Counted from the first letter of the stretch, positions 42,014 to 51,004 are shown. The stretch is DNA of 64,000 nt from Candidatus Cottocaccamicrobium excrementipullorum (GCA_018713255.1 DVFL01000012.1:62001-126000); one strand, 5' to 3'. Made by a program: numbers and translations. Notes: a model not told the origin generated them from the sequence alone.

Positions 42014-42916
42014 ATGGGAAGTATGTTTATGAAACCCAGATTATTTTCAGGATGCGCCACAGCTCTGGTTACGCCTATGAACCAGCAGGGGGAAATTGAT
42101 TATGCTGCGGCGGAAAACCTGATAGAATATCAGATTGAACAGGGAGCAGAAGCATTGGTGGTGGAGGGCACCACGGGAGAGGCTTCTACCTTGACGGAAA
42201 AGGAGAGAGAGGAGCTGGCTGCCTTTGCGGTAAAAACGGTTAACGGGAGGGTTCCTCTTATTGTGGGAACAGGCTGCAATGATACGGCCAGAACAGTCTG
42301 CTGGTCTCTTAACGCTCAGGAACTGGGGGCCGATGGACTTTTGGTGGTCACGCCTTATTATAACAAAGCCTCCCAGGAAGGGCTGGTCCGCCATTTTTTT
42401 GCGGTGGCGGATCAGGTGAAGATTCCGGTGATTGTCTATCATGTTCCCTCCCGCACCGGAGTGAGAATGACTCCGGAAACTGTGGAGAGACTGGCGACTC
42501 ATCCTCAGATTACAGGAATGAAAGAAGCGTCAGGAGATCTTTCTCTGGCGGCGCAGATTGCCGCCAGATGCGGCAGCAATCTGGATTTATATTCTGGCAA
42601 CGATGACCAGACTCTGCCTTTTTTATCCTTGGGCGGCCAAGGGGTGATTTCTGTGGCGGGGAATCTGATTCCGCATGTCATGTCCAGAATATGCAGTTTG
42701 TACCGAGAGGGGAAGCAGAGGGAAAGTCTCCAGCTTCACCTTAAGTATCTGGAGGTGATGAATGCCATGTTCTGTCAGGTGAATCCCATCCCGGTTAAGG
42801 CGGCGATGGCGATGATGGGGCACTGCGGAGAAACCTGCCGTCTTCCCCTTACTTCACTGGAGGAAGAGAAGAAAACATTCCTCAAAGGTGTTCTGGAAAG
42901 AGCCGCTCTCCTTTAA
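42014..42916 (+). CDS. dapA: 4-Hydroxy-tetrahydrodipicolinate synthase
   Basis: Class I aldolase condensing pyruvate and aspartate semialdehyde, feeding lysine, peptidoglycan and dipicolinate synthesis. Schiff-base Lys 170 in TGMKEASGD, Tyr 142 in VYHVPSRTG, and the TTGEAST loop near 53-59. 300 aa, normal. Three ATGs lie close together (42014, 42023, 42029); the last (MKPRLFSG) has GGGAAG 8 nt upstream and may be the real start. Its divergence from dpaAB suggests a copy dedicated to spore dipicolinate. Confidence 0.93.
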   Translation: MGSMFMKPRLFSGCATALVTPMNQQGEIDYAAAENLIEYQIEQGAEALVVEGTTGEASTLTEKEREELAAFAVKTVNGRVPLIVGTGCNDTARTVCWSLNAQELGADGLLVVTPYYNKASQEGLVRHFFAVADQVKIPVIVYHVPSRTGVRMTPETVERLATHPQITGMKEASGDLSLAAQIAARCGSNLDLYSGNDDQTLPFLSLGGQGVISVAGNLIPHVMSRICSLYREGKQRESLQLHLKYLEVMNAMFCQVNPIPVKAAMAMMGHCGETCRLPLTSLEEEKKTFLKGVLERAALL

Positions 42917-42921
42917 GATTA

Positions 42922-42962
42922 CCCTGAAAGTCCGCCGCCGGATAGGCGGCATTAATTCAGGG
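42922..42962 (+). other. Nested hairpin after dapA
   Basis: Outer CCCTGAA/TTCAGGG and inner CCGCC/GGCGG stems, no T-run. Probably an mRNA 3' stabiliser or Rho-dependent end. Confidence 0.4.
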
Positions 42963-43045
42963 ATGCCAAATGTGCCGCCAGGACTTTCATGGGATGTCCG
43001 GAGCGCTGCCCGCCGGCACATGAAGGGTTGTTTAAGATGGATTGG

Positions 43046-43074
43046 TTGAATTTTGAGAATGCTTTGACTATAAT
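43046..43074 (+). promoter_or_regulatory. Promoter of the metallophosphatase gene
   Basis: TTGAAT (43046-43051), 17-nt spacer, TATAAT (43069-43074), in the 240-nt gap after dapA, which otherwise shows only the hairpin at 42922. Confidence 0.75.
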
Positions 43075-43158
43075 AATCCTTGAGCTGCCGGTTCTTTGGA
43101 GAATGAGCGGCGGGCTGGCTGCAGAAAGTTTGGGAAGTGAGAAAATGGAGGAAAAAAC

Positions 43159-43929
43159 ATGAGAGGGGAGCCGATTCGGGCGGCTGTGGTTTCCGATACC
43201 CATGGTCTGCTCAGACCGGAGGTAGAACAGGTGATTCAAAGCTGCGATGTGGTTATTCATGCAGGAGATTTCGACAATCAAATGCTTTATCATAAACTGA
43301 ATATTCGTCAGCCTCTTTACGGAGTGAGGGGAAACAATGACGGTGACTGGGCCCGTCAGCTTCCTTTAGTAAGGCGGTTTGAGCTGGGAGGGGTAAAGAT
43401 GATGATGGCTCATGACCGGGCGGATGTGCCTTCTGCTGGGCTGGGAGAGGCTCAGGTGGTGATTTTCGGCCATTCTCATCAGTATTTTCACCAGGAAATC
43501 GAGGGGAGGATTTGGCTGAATCCGGGAAGCTGCGGATATCCCCGCTTCCATCTGCCCTTGTCTCTTGCTGTGATGACCATTGACCAGGGGCAGGTTCAGG
43601 TGGAGCCTATATGGCTTTCTCCGCCTGTGCCGGAGCAGAGAAAAGAGGAGGAGAAGGAAGAGAAAAATGAAAGCTGGACTGGGCGGTTAAAGCGGTTGTC
43701 CGGCGGAGTCAGAGGAAATAAAGATGAATTATTTTTCATCGCCAAAATTATGCGGTTTATGCGGCGGGGAGATACGGCGGAATGGGTAGCCGGCAATCTG
43801 AAAACAGAGCTTTCTTTTGTGGAGGAGGTTTACCGGATCTGCCTTACCCATCCCGGCGTTGATGCCCGGGGCATTCTGGATAAGATGGAGGTTAACCATC
43901 TGCAGGATTCTGGAAACAACAAGTGTTGA
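43159..43929 (+). CDS. YfcE/MJ0936-type metallophosphatase with C-terminal extension
   Basis: Calcineurin-like phosphodiesterase: VVSDTHGLL (10-18), HAGDFDN (about 35), VRGNNDGDW (GNND near 56), MMAHDR and GHSHQYFH near 108 give the two-metal site. The phosphodiesterase core ends near 155; a charged linker (EQRKEEEKEEKNE) then leads to a C-terminal helical segment of about 85 residues (ELFFIAKIMRFMRRGDTAEWVAGNLKTELSF), not part of the usual 160-180 residue family. The extra part resembles a small DNA-binding or protein-interaction helix bundle, but I recognise no family. GGAGG ribosome site. Confidence 0.85.
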   Translation: MRGEPIRAAVVSDTHGLLRPEVEQVIQSCDVVIHAGDFDNQMLYHKLNIRQPLYGVRGNNDGDWARQLPLVRRFELGGVKMMMAHDRADVPSAGLGEAQVVIFGHSHQYFHQEIEGRIWLNPGSCGYPRFHLPLSLAVMTIDQGQVQVEPIWLSPPVPEQRKEEEKEEKNESWTGRLKRLSGGVRGNKDELFFIAKIMRFMRRGDTAEWVAGNLKTELSFVEEVYRICLTHPGVDARGILDKMEVNHLQDSGNNKC

Positions 43930-43950
43930 AGGAAAAACAAGGGAATAAGA

Positions 43951-43996
43951 AACAGCCGGGAAGGGAGAGCAATGCTCTGCCCTTTCCGGCTGTTTT
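43951..43996. terminator. Bidirectional terminator
   Basis: AACAGCCGG...CCGGCTGTT outer stem with inner AAGGG/CCCTT and GAGC/GCTC pairing, followed by TT; also oriented for the flotillin gene on the minus strand (stop at 44003). Confidence 0.85.
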
Positions 43997-44002
43997 CTTC
44001 GG

Positions 44003-45571
44003 TTACTGCGTTGAAGGTGAATTCTTTGGAGAATCTTCTGAAGATGGATTTTCAGGGGATTCGGGGGAAGGAGAATCTGTTTCCTTCTGGCTGCCGATAA
44101 TAATATCCGGAGCCCCGGTAAGGTTAATATTCCTTGTCACCTGAGCTTCGTAAGAATCGGCGTTCATAATATCTGCCAGATCGACTCCAGTGGCTTCCTT
44201 CATCGATTCAAAAAGTTTTGCCATGACCACCGGCACATTGCCGGCTACGCTTCCCACGCCCTTTTCTCCTTCACTTCCGCTGCCGATAATGGTGATTTTG
44301 TCAATTTGTGCCAGAGGTTCCGCAATTTTGCCGGCGATCTCTGGAAGAACCTTAATCATCATTTCTGCCATAGCGGCTTTGTTATATTTTTGGTAGGCCA
44401 GGGCTTTCTTCTCCATTCCTTCAGCCTCAGCCAGAGCCTTAGCCTGGATTGCGGCGGCCTCAGCCTCGCCCCGGGCCCGTATGCCTTCTGCTTCTTGGAG
44501 CATAGCATACTTCTGGGCTTCTGCCATGGCTTTTTTGGCCTGGGCTTCTTTTTCTTGTTCGTACTGTTTTGCTTCGGCTTCCCGCTGCCGTCTGGTCAGA
44601 TCTGCCGCCGCTGCCTGCTCGATCGCATAGCGGTCGGCATCAGCTTTCTTGTTGATTTCTGCTTCCAGGGCCTGCTGCTGCACTGTTACTTCCTGGCGCC
44701 GCAGTTCTGCCTCTCGTTCTGTTTTGGCGATCTGGGCGTTTACGGTGGCAGTAAGGATAGTCCGTTCCTGCTCCTGTTTTTGGATTTCATAGGCGGCGTC
44801 GGCTTCTGCTTTTTTAGAGTCGGAGGCTTTCTGCAGTTCCGCCTTTTTAATGGCCAGCTCGTTGTTTTTCTGAGCGATTTCCGTCTCCGCCTGGACTCTG
44901 GCATCATTCGAGGCTTTATCTGCCGCTGCTTTGGCGATGGCGATGTCTCGTTCCGCCTCAGCTTTGGCAATGGAGGCGTCTTTTCGGATTTTGGAAGTAT
45001 TGTCCATTCCAAGATCCTGGATCAAGCCGTGCTCGTCGGTTACGTTCTGAATATTGCAGGAGAGAATCTCGATTCCAAGCTTTTCCATGTCCCGGGAGGC
45101 TTTGGCCATTACCTGATCGGAGAAAGAGTCCCGATCAGTGTTGATGGCTCTCAGGCTGAGGGTTCCGATAATTTCACGCATATTTCCCTGAAGAGAATCC
45201 TGGAGATCGGCAGAAATTTTTGCAGGCTCCTTATTCAGAAAGTTTCGCATGGCTAGTTTCATTCTGGCCGGCTCATCTGCCACCCGGACTTTCGCCACGG
45301 CATCCACCATTACGTTAATAAAGTCATTGGTGGGAATGTATTCATCGGTTTTGATGTCCACGGTGATCTGCCCCAGATACAATTTATCCAGCTGTTCAAA
45401 GAAGGGAATCTTAAATCCGGCCCGTCCGATTAGCACTCTGGGTTCTTTTAATATACCAGAGATGATATAGGCGTGGTCCGGCGGGGCTTTGACGTAGCCC
45501 TGGGTAAGGAGAATAATCAAAAAGATCACTACGACAACTGCAACAATCAGAGGAAATACAAATTGCGGCAT
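44003..45571 (-). CDS. Flotillin-family (SPFH) membrane protein
   Basis: Scaffold of functional membrane microdomains. N-terminal membrane helix (about 5-25), PHB/SPFH domain (about 35-200; YIISGILKEPRVLIGRAGFKIP), then a long Ala/Glu/Lys heptad region (about 205-400, KAEAERDIAIAKAAADKASN) that forms the flotillin coiled coil, and a C-terminal region ending in Asn/Ser/Pro/Glu-rich residues. 522 aa, YuaG/FloT-like. AGAAAGGAGC ribosome site. Monocistronic, convergent with the metallophosphatase. Confidence 0.93.
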   Translation of the reverse strand: MPQFVFPLIVAVVVVIFLIILLTQGYVKAPPDHAYIISGILKEPRVLIGRAGFKIPFFEQLDKLYLGQITVDIKTDEYIPTNDFINVMVDAVAKVRVADEPARMKLAMRNFLNKEPAKISADLQDSLQGNMREIIGTLSLRAINTDRDSFSDQVMAKASRDMEKLGIEILSCNIQNVTDEHGLIQDLGMDNTSKIRKDASIAKAEAERDIAIAKAAADKASNDARVQAETEIAQKNNELAIKKAELQKASDSKKAEADAAYEIQKQEQERTILTATVNAQIAKTEREAELRRQEVTVQQQALEAEINKKADADRYAIEQAAAADLTRRQREAEAKQYEQEKEAQAKKAMAEAQKYAMLQEAEGIRARGEAEAAAIQAKALAEAEGMEKKALAYQKYNKAAMAEMMIKVLPEIAGKIAEPLAQIDKITIIGSGSEGEKGVGSVAGNVPVVMAKLFESMKEATGVDLADIMNADSYEAQVTRNINLTGAPDIIIGSQKETDSPSPESPENPSSEDSPKNSPSTQ

Positions 45572-45750
45572 AAATGCTCCTTTCTGTGGAAAATATCCGT
45601 TTCCAACAATGGATTTTTGTGTTCAGATTCAGTTTAACATATTCTTCTGGATTTAGAAATAAGATGTCTGAAATTGTCAGAATAAGTAAGGAAAAATAAA
45701 GATATTCAGGGGGAATAAAGAGAATCGTCCAGTGAAAAAGTAGGTTTCTC

Positions 45751-45779
45751 TTGGTTATGCCGGGAATCTGTGATACAAT
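45751..45779 (+). promoter_or_regulatory. Promoter upstream of the TIM-barrel gene
   Basis: TTGGTT (45751-45756), 17-nt spacer, TACAAT (45774-45779); the start codon is at 45813. Confidence 0.7.
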
Positions 45780-45812
45780 TCAGAAAGAACAGGAGAGAGG
45801 AGAAGAAGTTCC

Positions 45813-46715
45813 ATGAAAGATCCAATTCAGAAATATTTTTATGTAGGAACCATTCAGTGGATGAGTTATCCGCCGGCGGATTATTCCCTTCTGGATTCTG
45901 TCCGGGCCATCTGCTGTGATGAGTATTTTGGAGCGCTGGAGGTGACGCAGATTGCCGGAGACGAAGAACGGGAAAAGGTGAGAAAGATGCTGGCTCAGTC
46001 CCATCTGAAGGTCTGCTACGGGGCGCAGCCAAGGCTTTTGGGAACTGGTTTAAATCCTAATGACTTAGATGAGGAAGGAAGGCTTAAGGCAGAGAAGACT
46101 CTTATGGAGGCTTTGGATGAGGCAGAATATCTGGGAGCGGCGGGAATTGCTTTCCTGGCGGGAAAATGGCAGCCGGAAACCAGAGAGGAGGCCTTGAGCC
46201 AGCTGCTGAAAACTACAAGAAATCTCTGTGATTATGCAGAGTCAAAAGGGATGATGGTAGAGCTTGAAGTGTTTGATTATGATATGGATAAAAAGGCGCT
46301 GATCGGTCCGGCCCCTCTGGCTCTGCGTTTTGCCCAGGAAATGAGAACAACCCATCATAATTTTGGCCTTCTGGTTGATCTGTCTCATTTTCCCACTACT
46401 TATGAAACCTCACGCTTTGTCATTCAGACCCTTCGCCCCTACATCACACATTTTCATATTGGAAATGCAGTGGTGAAAAAAGGCTGCGAGGCCTACGGCG
46501 ACCAGCATCCGCGATTCGGATTTCCAGAGAGCGCCAATGATGTGGAGGAGCTTAGAGATTTCTTTACCATACTTAAGAGAGAAGGCTTTTTTGATTCGAT
46601 CAGGCCCTACGTTCTTTCCTTTGAGGTTAAGCCATGGACCGGAGAAGACGGCGAGATTATTCTGGCCAACACAAAACGAGTAATTAACCGGGCCTGGGCG
46701 CTGGTAGAAGACTAG
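45813..46715 (+). CDS. Sugar phosphate isomerase/epimerase-like TIM-barrel protein
   Basis: AP-endonuclease-2 (xylose isomerase-like) TIM barrel. Metal-ligand candidates sit in VELEVFDYDMDK near 151, FGLLVDLSHFPTTYE near 188 and FHIGNAV near 216, and the C-terminal LSFEVKPW contributes the last acidic ligand. 300 aa, normal. The specific sugar or ketoacid substrate is unknown. The hydroxyacid dehydrogenase gene starts 9 nt after the stop codon, so the two act together: probably isomerisation of a hydroxyketoacid or ketose, then NAD(P)H reduction. Confidence 0.88.
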   Translation: MKDPIQKYFYVGTIQWMSYPPADYSLLDSVRAICCDEYFGALEVTQIAGDEEREKVRKMLAQSHLKVCYGAQPRLLGTGLNPNDLDEEGRLKAEKTLMEALDEAEYLGAAGIAFLAGKWQPETREEALSQLLKTTRNLCDYAESKGMMVELEVFDYDMDKKALIGPAPLALRFAQEMRTTHHNFGLLVDLSHFPTTYETSRFVIQTLRPYITHFHIGNAVVKKGCEAYGDQHPRFGFPESANDVEELRDFFTILKREGFFDSIRPYVLSFEVKPWTGEDGEIILANTKRVINRAWALVED

Positions 46716-46724
46716 GAGGCAGAC

Positions 46725-47690
46725 ATGAAGATCGTAGTATTAGACGGATATACGGAAAATCCAGGGGATTTATCCTGGGAAGCGCTGGCAAGTCTGGGAG
46801 ATCTTACGGTGTATGACCGAACCCCGAGACAGGAGCAGGAGGAGATTATCCGGCGGATGAAAGGGGCGGAGATTGTTATTACCAACAAAACGCCCATTAC
46901 CCGCCAGATCATCGATGCCTGTTCCAATCTCCGGTATATCGGTCTTCTTTCCACAGGATATAATATTGTGGACTATCAATATGCAGGAGAAAAAGGGATT
47001 CCGGTAACGAATATTCCGGCCTATGGAACGGAAGCAGTGGCCCAGTTTACGATAGCTCTTTTGCTGGAGATCTGCCATCATATTGGTCTCCACAGTCAGG
47101 CTGTCCATGAAGGAAAGTGGGAGAACTGTCCGGATTTTTGTTTCTGGGAGTCTCCACTTATAGAACTTCAGGGAAAGGTTTTAGGAATTGTGGGATTTGG
47201 CCGGATCGGACGGTCGGTGGCCAGAATCGGAGAAGCTTTAGGCATGAACGTGCTGGCCTACAGTCCTCACCGGAAACCAGAGGAAGAAAGAGAAACCTGC
47301 CGGTACGCTTCTCTTGATCAGATTTTTCAGGAGGCAGATGTAATTTCCCTTCACTGTCCTCTGTTTCCGGAGAATGAACGAATGATTAATCGGGAAACCA
47401 TCAGCCGGATGAAGGACGGGGTCATTCTGCTGAATACTGCCAGGGGGCAGCTGATTGACGAGCAGGCTCTGGCAGAAGGGCTGAACAGCGGGAAGGTGTA
47501 TGCCGCCGGGCTGGATGTGTTAGCAGAGGAACCCCCGAAGGGGGACAATCCTCTGCTGAAGGCAAAAAACTGCATCATCACCCCGCACATTGCCTGGGCA
47601 TCCAGGGCGGCCAGAGAGCGGCTGATGAATATTGCCGTTTCGAATCTCAAGGCTTTTCTTACGGGGCAGCCGGAGAATGTGGTGAATTAA
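46725..47690 (+). CDS. D-2-hydroxyacid dehydrogenase (glycerate dehydrogenase-like)
   Basis: NAD-dependent D-isomer-specific dehydrogenase. Rossmann motif GIVGFGRIGRSVARIGEALGM near residue 155 starts the coenzyme domain; catalytic Arg in NTARGQLID near 235, Glu in DVLAEEP and His in ITPHIAWAS near 288. 321 aa. GAGGCAG ribosome site; operon with the TIM-barrel gene. The 3' end overlaps the sdaAA gene on the other strand by 32 bp (47659-47690). Confidence 0.92.
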   Translation: MKIVVLDGYTENPGDLSWEALASLGDLTVYDRTPRQEQEEIIRRMKGAEIVITNKTPITRQIIDACSNLRYIGLLSTGYNIVDYQYAGEKGIPVTNIPAYGTEAVAQFTIALLLEICHHIGLHSQAVHEGKWENCPDFCFWESPLIELQGKVLGIVGFGRIGRSVARIGEALGMNVLAYSPHRKPEEERETCRYASLDQIFQEADVISLHCPLFPENERMINRETISRMKDGVILLNTARGQLIDEQALAEGLNSGKVYAAGLDVLAEEPPKGDNPLLKAKNCIITPHIAWASRAARERLMNIAVSNLKAFLTGQPENVVN

Positions 47691-48567
47691 ATACCTGATC
47701 GTGAAGGCGTTTTCCCGTAGGCGTGGCGGCAAGGCCGCCTTCAGCGGTTTCTTTTAAGGTGGAGGACATGGCGTCCCCCACCTTTTTCATTGCCCAAATG
47801 ACCTCGTCGACAGGAATGGCGCTTTCAATGCCGGAGAGGGCCATTTCTGCTGCCACAAAGGCGCCGGCTACGCCGGAGGCGTTGCGTTTGATACAGGGAA
47901 TTTCCACCAGACCGGCTACGGGATCGCAGACCAGTCCCAGAATATTTTTCAGAGCGATCGCTGCTGCATGACCGGCCATTTTCGGGGTGCCGCCGGCAAG
48001 CTCTGTAATGGCTGCAGCCGCCATGGCAGCGGCGGAGCCGCATTCGGCCTGGCATCCTCCTTCTGCTCCGGCTAAGGAGGCGTTTTCGGCAATGACCATG
48101 CCCACCGCAGAGGCAGTGAACAGGGACATGACGCAGTCCTTCTCGGAACACCCTTTTTCTTTTTCCATGGTGAGAATGGCTGCGGGGAGAATTCCGCAGC
48201 TCCCGGCAGTCGGAGCCGCCACAATCCGCCCCATGGCGGCGTTAAGCTCAGAGACAGCCAGAGCACGGTAAAGGGCGCCGGAGAGAAGGGAGCCGGTAAG
48301 ACTTTGACCAGATTCTGCCCGCTGACGCATCCGGTAAGCGCTTCCTCCAGTAAGGCCGCTGGTGCTGCGGAGATTCTTCCGGCTTCCCGGTTCGATACAG
48401 GCTGCCATCACCTGGTAATTTTTCGCCATCTGCTGGTAAACTTCTTCTTCACTTTTTTCCATTTGAACCGCCTGCTGGCGAAGGACCAGCTGGGAAATGG
48501 GGCAGCCTTCTGTTTCGGCGGCCTGGATAATCGATGCCAGTGAATGGTAGTTGAATGAAAATTCCAT
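47659..48567 (-). CDS. sdaAA: L-serine ammonia-lyase, alpha subunit
   Basis: Iron-sulfur L-serine dehydratase alpha chain, deaminating serine to pyruvate. Cluster cysteines are in APTAGSCGILPA, EGGCQAECGSA and LVCDPVAG, and NASGVAGAF is the usual C-terminal region. 302 aa, normal. It follows sdaAB with a 28-nt gap on the same strand. Its 3' end overlaps the dehydrogenase gene of the opposite strand by 32 bp, leaving no room for a separate terminator. Confidence 0.95.
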   Translation of the reverse strand: MEFSFNYHSLASIIQAAETEGCPISQLVLRQQAVQMEKSEEEVYQQMAKNYQVMAACIEPGSRKNLRSTSGLTGGSAYRMRQRAESGQSLTGSLLSGALYRALAVSELNAAMGRIVAAPTAGSCGILPAAILTMEKEKGCSEKDCVMSLFTASAVGMVIAENASLAGAEGGCQAECGSAAAMAAAAITELAGGTPKMAGHAAAIALKNILGLVCDPVAGLVEIPCIKRNASGVAGAFVAAEMALSGIESAIPVDEVIWAMKKVGDAMSSTLKETAEGGLAATPTGKRLHDQVFNSPHSPAAP

Positions 48568-48595
48568 CAGTAATTCCTCCAGTCTTTTGGTTGAG

Positions 48596-49255
48596 CTACA
48601 CCGGCTTCAGCATGGTGCAGGAAAAGATATTGGGCAGCCTTTGGATCTTTTTTGCCAGGTCAGGATCCGTCAGGCTGTCCAGTTCAATATTCATCACCGC
48701 GTCTCCTCCTTTTTCTTCACGGGACAGGCGGAAACTGCAGATATTGGCCCCGGTCTCTGCCACTACCTCTGTAACGGCGGCAATGGTGCCGGGAGCATCA
48801 CGGTGGAGAACGATGAGGGTAGGGTACTGGCCGGTAATATAAACTTCCATGCCGTTTAACTGAGTGATGAGAATATTTCCGCCTCCGATGCTGCTTCCCT
48901 GAAGACTGACTTGGTGACCAGAGGCGTCAGTTAAGGTAATCTGGGCCGTATTGGGATGAGCTCCAGGAATTTCACCGGCAGTGATTTCCACCTGGAGTCC
49001 TGCATCCCTGGCAAGTTCAGGGGCGAAGCGGATTCGCTCATCATCGGTTTCCATGCCCATAATGCCGGCGATTAAGGCCTTGTCGGTGCCGTGGCCCCGG
49101 TAGGTTTTGGCAAAGGATCCGTGGAGAAGAATATGGGCCTTGACGGCGGGAGCGCCTAGAAGGGCCAGGGTGATTCGGCCGATTCGGGCAGCTCCCGCCG
49201 TATGGGAGCTGGAGGGACCGATCATCACCGGTCCTAAAATATCAAAAACATTCAT
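48596..49255 (-). CDS. sdaAB: L-serine ammonia-lyase, beta subunit
   Basis: Beta chain of the two-subunit clostridial serine dehydratase. The N-terminal domain carries GPVMIGPSSSHTAGAARI (substrate and cluster environment). A C-terminal ACT domain (about 150-215; LIVLHRDAPGTIAAVTEVVAETGANICSF) may bind a regulatory amino acid. I chose ATG 49255 (MNVFDILG), with AGAAAGGAA 11 nt upstream, over an open frame that reaches 49381 with no ribosome site. First gene of sdaAB-sdaAA. Confidence 0.94.
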   Translation of the reverse strand: MNVFDILGPVMIGPSSSHTAGAARIGRITLALLGAPAVKAHILLHGSFAKTYRGHGTDKALIAGIMGMETDDERIRFAPELARDAGLQVEITAGEIPGAHPNTAQITLTDASGHQVSLQGSSIGGGNILITQLNGMEVYITGQYPTLIVLHRDAPGTIAAVTEVVAETGANICSFRLSREEKGGDAVMNIELDSLTDPDLAKKIQRLPNIFSCTMLKPV

Positions 49256-49462
49256 AAGGGACGTTCCTTTCTGTAAAAAGTAAGGATGCAGACCATTCAG
49301 GCCTGATATCTTCATTATTATAAATCGAAAGAGAAATTTTTTTGCATTTATTCCACATGGGAAAGGCTGCCTTCTGCTCATGCATTATTTATACTATGAA
49401 GGGAGAATGATGTCAAATCATTGGGCAAAATGGGAAAGAGAAAATGCGGGCTGATATGAATG

Positions 49463-49490
49463 TTGAAATATATGCAAAATATGGTATAAT
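49463..49490 (+). promoter_or_regulatory. Promoter of the YfcC-type transporter gene
   Basis: TTGAAA (49463-49468), 16-nt spacer, TATAAT (49485-49490). The 5' region after it carries CAAAC/GTTTG and CCCTG/CAGGG pairings. Confidence 0.75.
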
Positions 49491-49585
49491 TATGAAATCT
49501 TTACCCCTGGGGCAAAACACTCGTTTGCAAACTTTCGTTTGATGCTTGCTCTTCAGGGAAAAAGAAAGGCAGGAGGAAATTTAAA

Positions 49586-50977
49586 ATGGGTACAAAGAAA
49601 AGAAAATTTACTACCCCTCATACGCTGGTGATCATTGTTTGTTTAATTTTTCTGGCGGTTGCGGCCACTTATTTTGTGCCGGCCGGAGAATTTATTCGAT
49701 ATGAAGATCCGGTGTCAGGAGAAACTGTAGTTCAGGCAGGAAGTTATGTCAGTACAGGAACAAATCCTGTAAGTTTTTTCCGGATTCCCATTGTGATGTA
49801 TCAGGGAATTTTGGAGGCGGCAGATGTTATCGCCTTTCTGCTGATTATCGGCGGCGCGTTTGAACTGGTGAACGTAAGCGGAGCGGTTCTTGCCCTGTGC
49901 AGAACTGTGGCGAAACGGCTTAAGGGAAAGGAATTCTTCGTGGTTCCCATTTTTCTTGCCCTGTTTGCCTTATTCGGCACGACCATGGGCATGTCCAATG
50001 AGGTGGCTATTTTCGTTCCCATTGGCATCACCATGGCTTTGACTTTGGGTCTTGACAAGGTAACTGGAATGGCTATGGTAACTGTAGGTGCAGTATCTGG
50101 ATTTACGGCGGGACTGATGAATCCGTTTACCGTTGGGGTGGCCCAGGATATTGCGGGAGTACCTCTGTTTTCTGGAATGGGATACCGGGGAATTCTCCTG
50201 ATTGCCATGCTGGCAATCGATACGGTGTATATTATTTCTTACGATAAAATGGTAAAGGCCCATCCAGAAAAAAGCATCCTTTATGGCCTGCCGGATGAAG
50301 AAGACTTTGTGGCGGATAAAGGACAGCATGAAAAGATTAATGGAAGACAAACTGCGGTTTTAGTGGTTCTTTTCGGAACTCTGGCCATTTTGATTTACGG
50401 TTTGATGAAGTATCAGTGGTATTTTGAAGAGATGGCAGGCTTGTTTTTGGCTATGGGAGTAATCTGCGGACTGATTTCCGGGCTGACGCCCAGCCAGATT
50501 GCCACCACCTTCACGGCCGGCGCCAAGGGAATTGCAGGAAGCGCCCTTACCGTGGGATTTGCCAGAGGAATTCAGATTACCCTGTCTGATGCTATGGTGA
50601 TTGATACCATTGCCAACGCAGTGGCCGGGGCGGTGAATGCCCTTCCCGGTTCTATCCAGAGCATCGGCTTTTTCCTGGCCCAGACCTGCGTCAGCTTTGT
50701 GATTACTTCCGGTTCCGGCATGGCGGCGGTGACGATTCCTCTGATGGCGCCGGTGGCAGATCTTATCGGATTAAGCCGCCAGACTTTGGTGCTGGCATAT
50801 CAGATGGGAGACGGATTCTCTAATCTGCTGCTGCCCACGACTTCCAGTCTTCTAGGTACCCTGGCGGTAGCCAAAGTTCCTTATGGAAGATGGTTTAAAT
50901 TCATGTTCCCGCTGTTTTTAATCTGGATGGTGTTAGGCTGCGTGGTCATGGTAGGCGCAGTGGCCATTGGCTATTAA
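49586..50977 (+). CDS. YfcC-family transporter (C4-dicarboxylate/amino-acid type)
   Basis: Polytopic inner-membrane transporter of the YfcC/AbgT-like ion transporter group, about ten to twelve hydrophobic segments (first at 11-31). Characteristic stretches are FGTTMGMSNEVAIFVPIG near 130 and the mirror ITSGSGMAAVTIPLMAPVADLIGL near 372. 463 aa. The next gene, an M20 amidohydrolase, starts 27 nt downstream, so the substrate is probably an N-acyl or peptide-like compound that the hydrolase cleaves after import. The exact ligand is not shown by the sequence. Confidence 0.88.
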   Translation: MGTKKRKFTTPHTLVIIVCLIFLAVAATYFVPAGEFIRYEDPVSGETVVQAGSYVSTGTNPVSFFRIPIVMYQGILEAADVIAFLLIIGGAFELVNVSGAVLALCRTVAKRLKGKEFFVVPIFLALFALFGTTMGMSNEVAIFVPIGITMALTLGLDKVTGMAMVTVGAVSGFTAGLMNPFTVGVAQDIAGVPLFSGMGYRGILLIAMLAIDTVYIISYDKMVKAHPEKSILYGLPDEEDFVADKGQHEKINGRQTAVLVVLFGTLAILIYGLMKYQWYFEEMAGLFLAMGVICGLISGLTPSQIATTFTAGAKGIAGSALTVGFARGIQITLSDAMVIDTIANAVAGAVNALPGSIQSIGFFLAQTCVSFVITSGSGMAAVTIPLMAPVADLIGLSRQTLVLAYQMGDGFSNLLLPTTSSLLGTLAVAKVPYGRWFKFMFPLFLIWMVLGCVVMVGAVAIGY

Positions 50978-51004
50978 GAGTTGCCGAGGAGGATAAAGGA
51001 GAAA

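Noticed and set aside
42922-42962. Intrinsic terminator after dapA
   Set aside because: Good stems but no T-run; listed only as a hairpin.
44306-45256. Long open frame on the plus strand within the flotillin gene
   Set aside because: Phe/Gly/Leu-rich shadow of the flotillin coiled-coil codons; no start signal.
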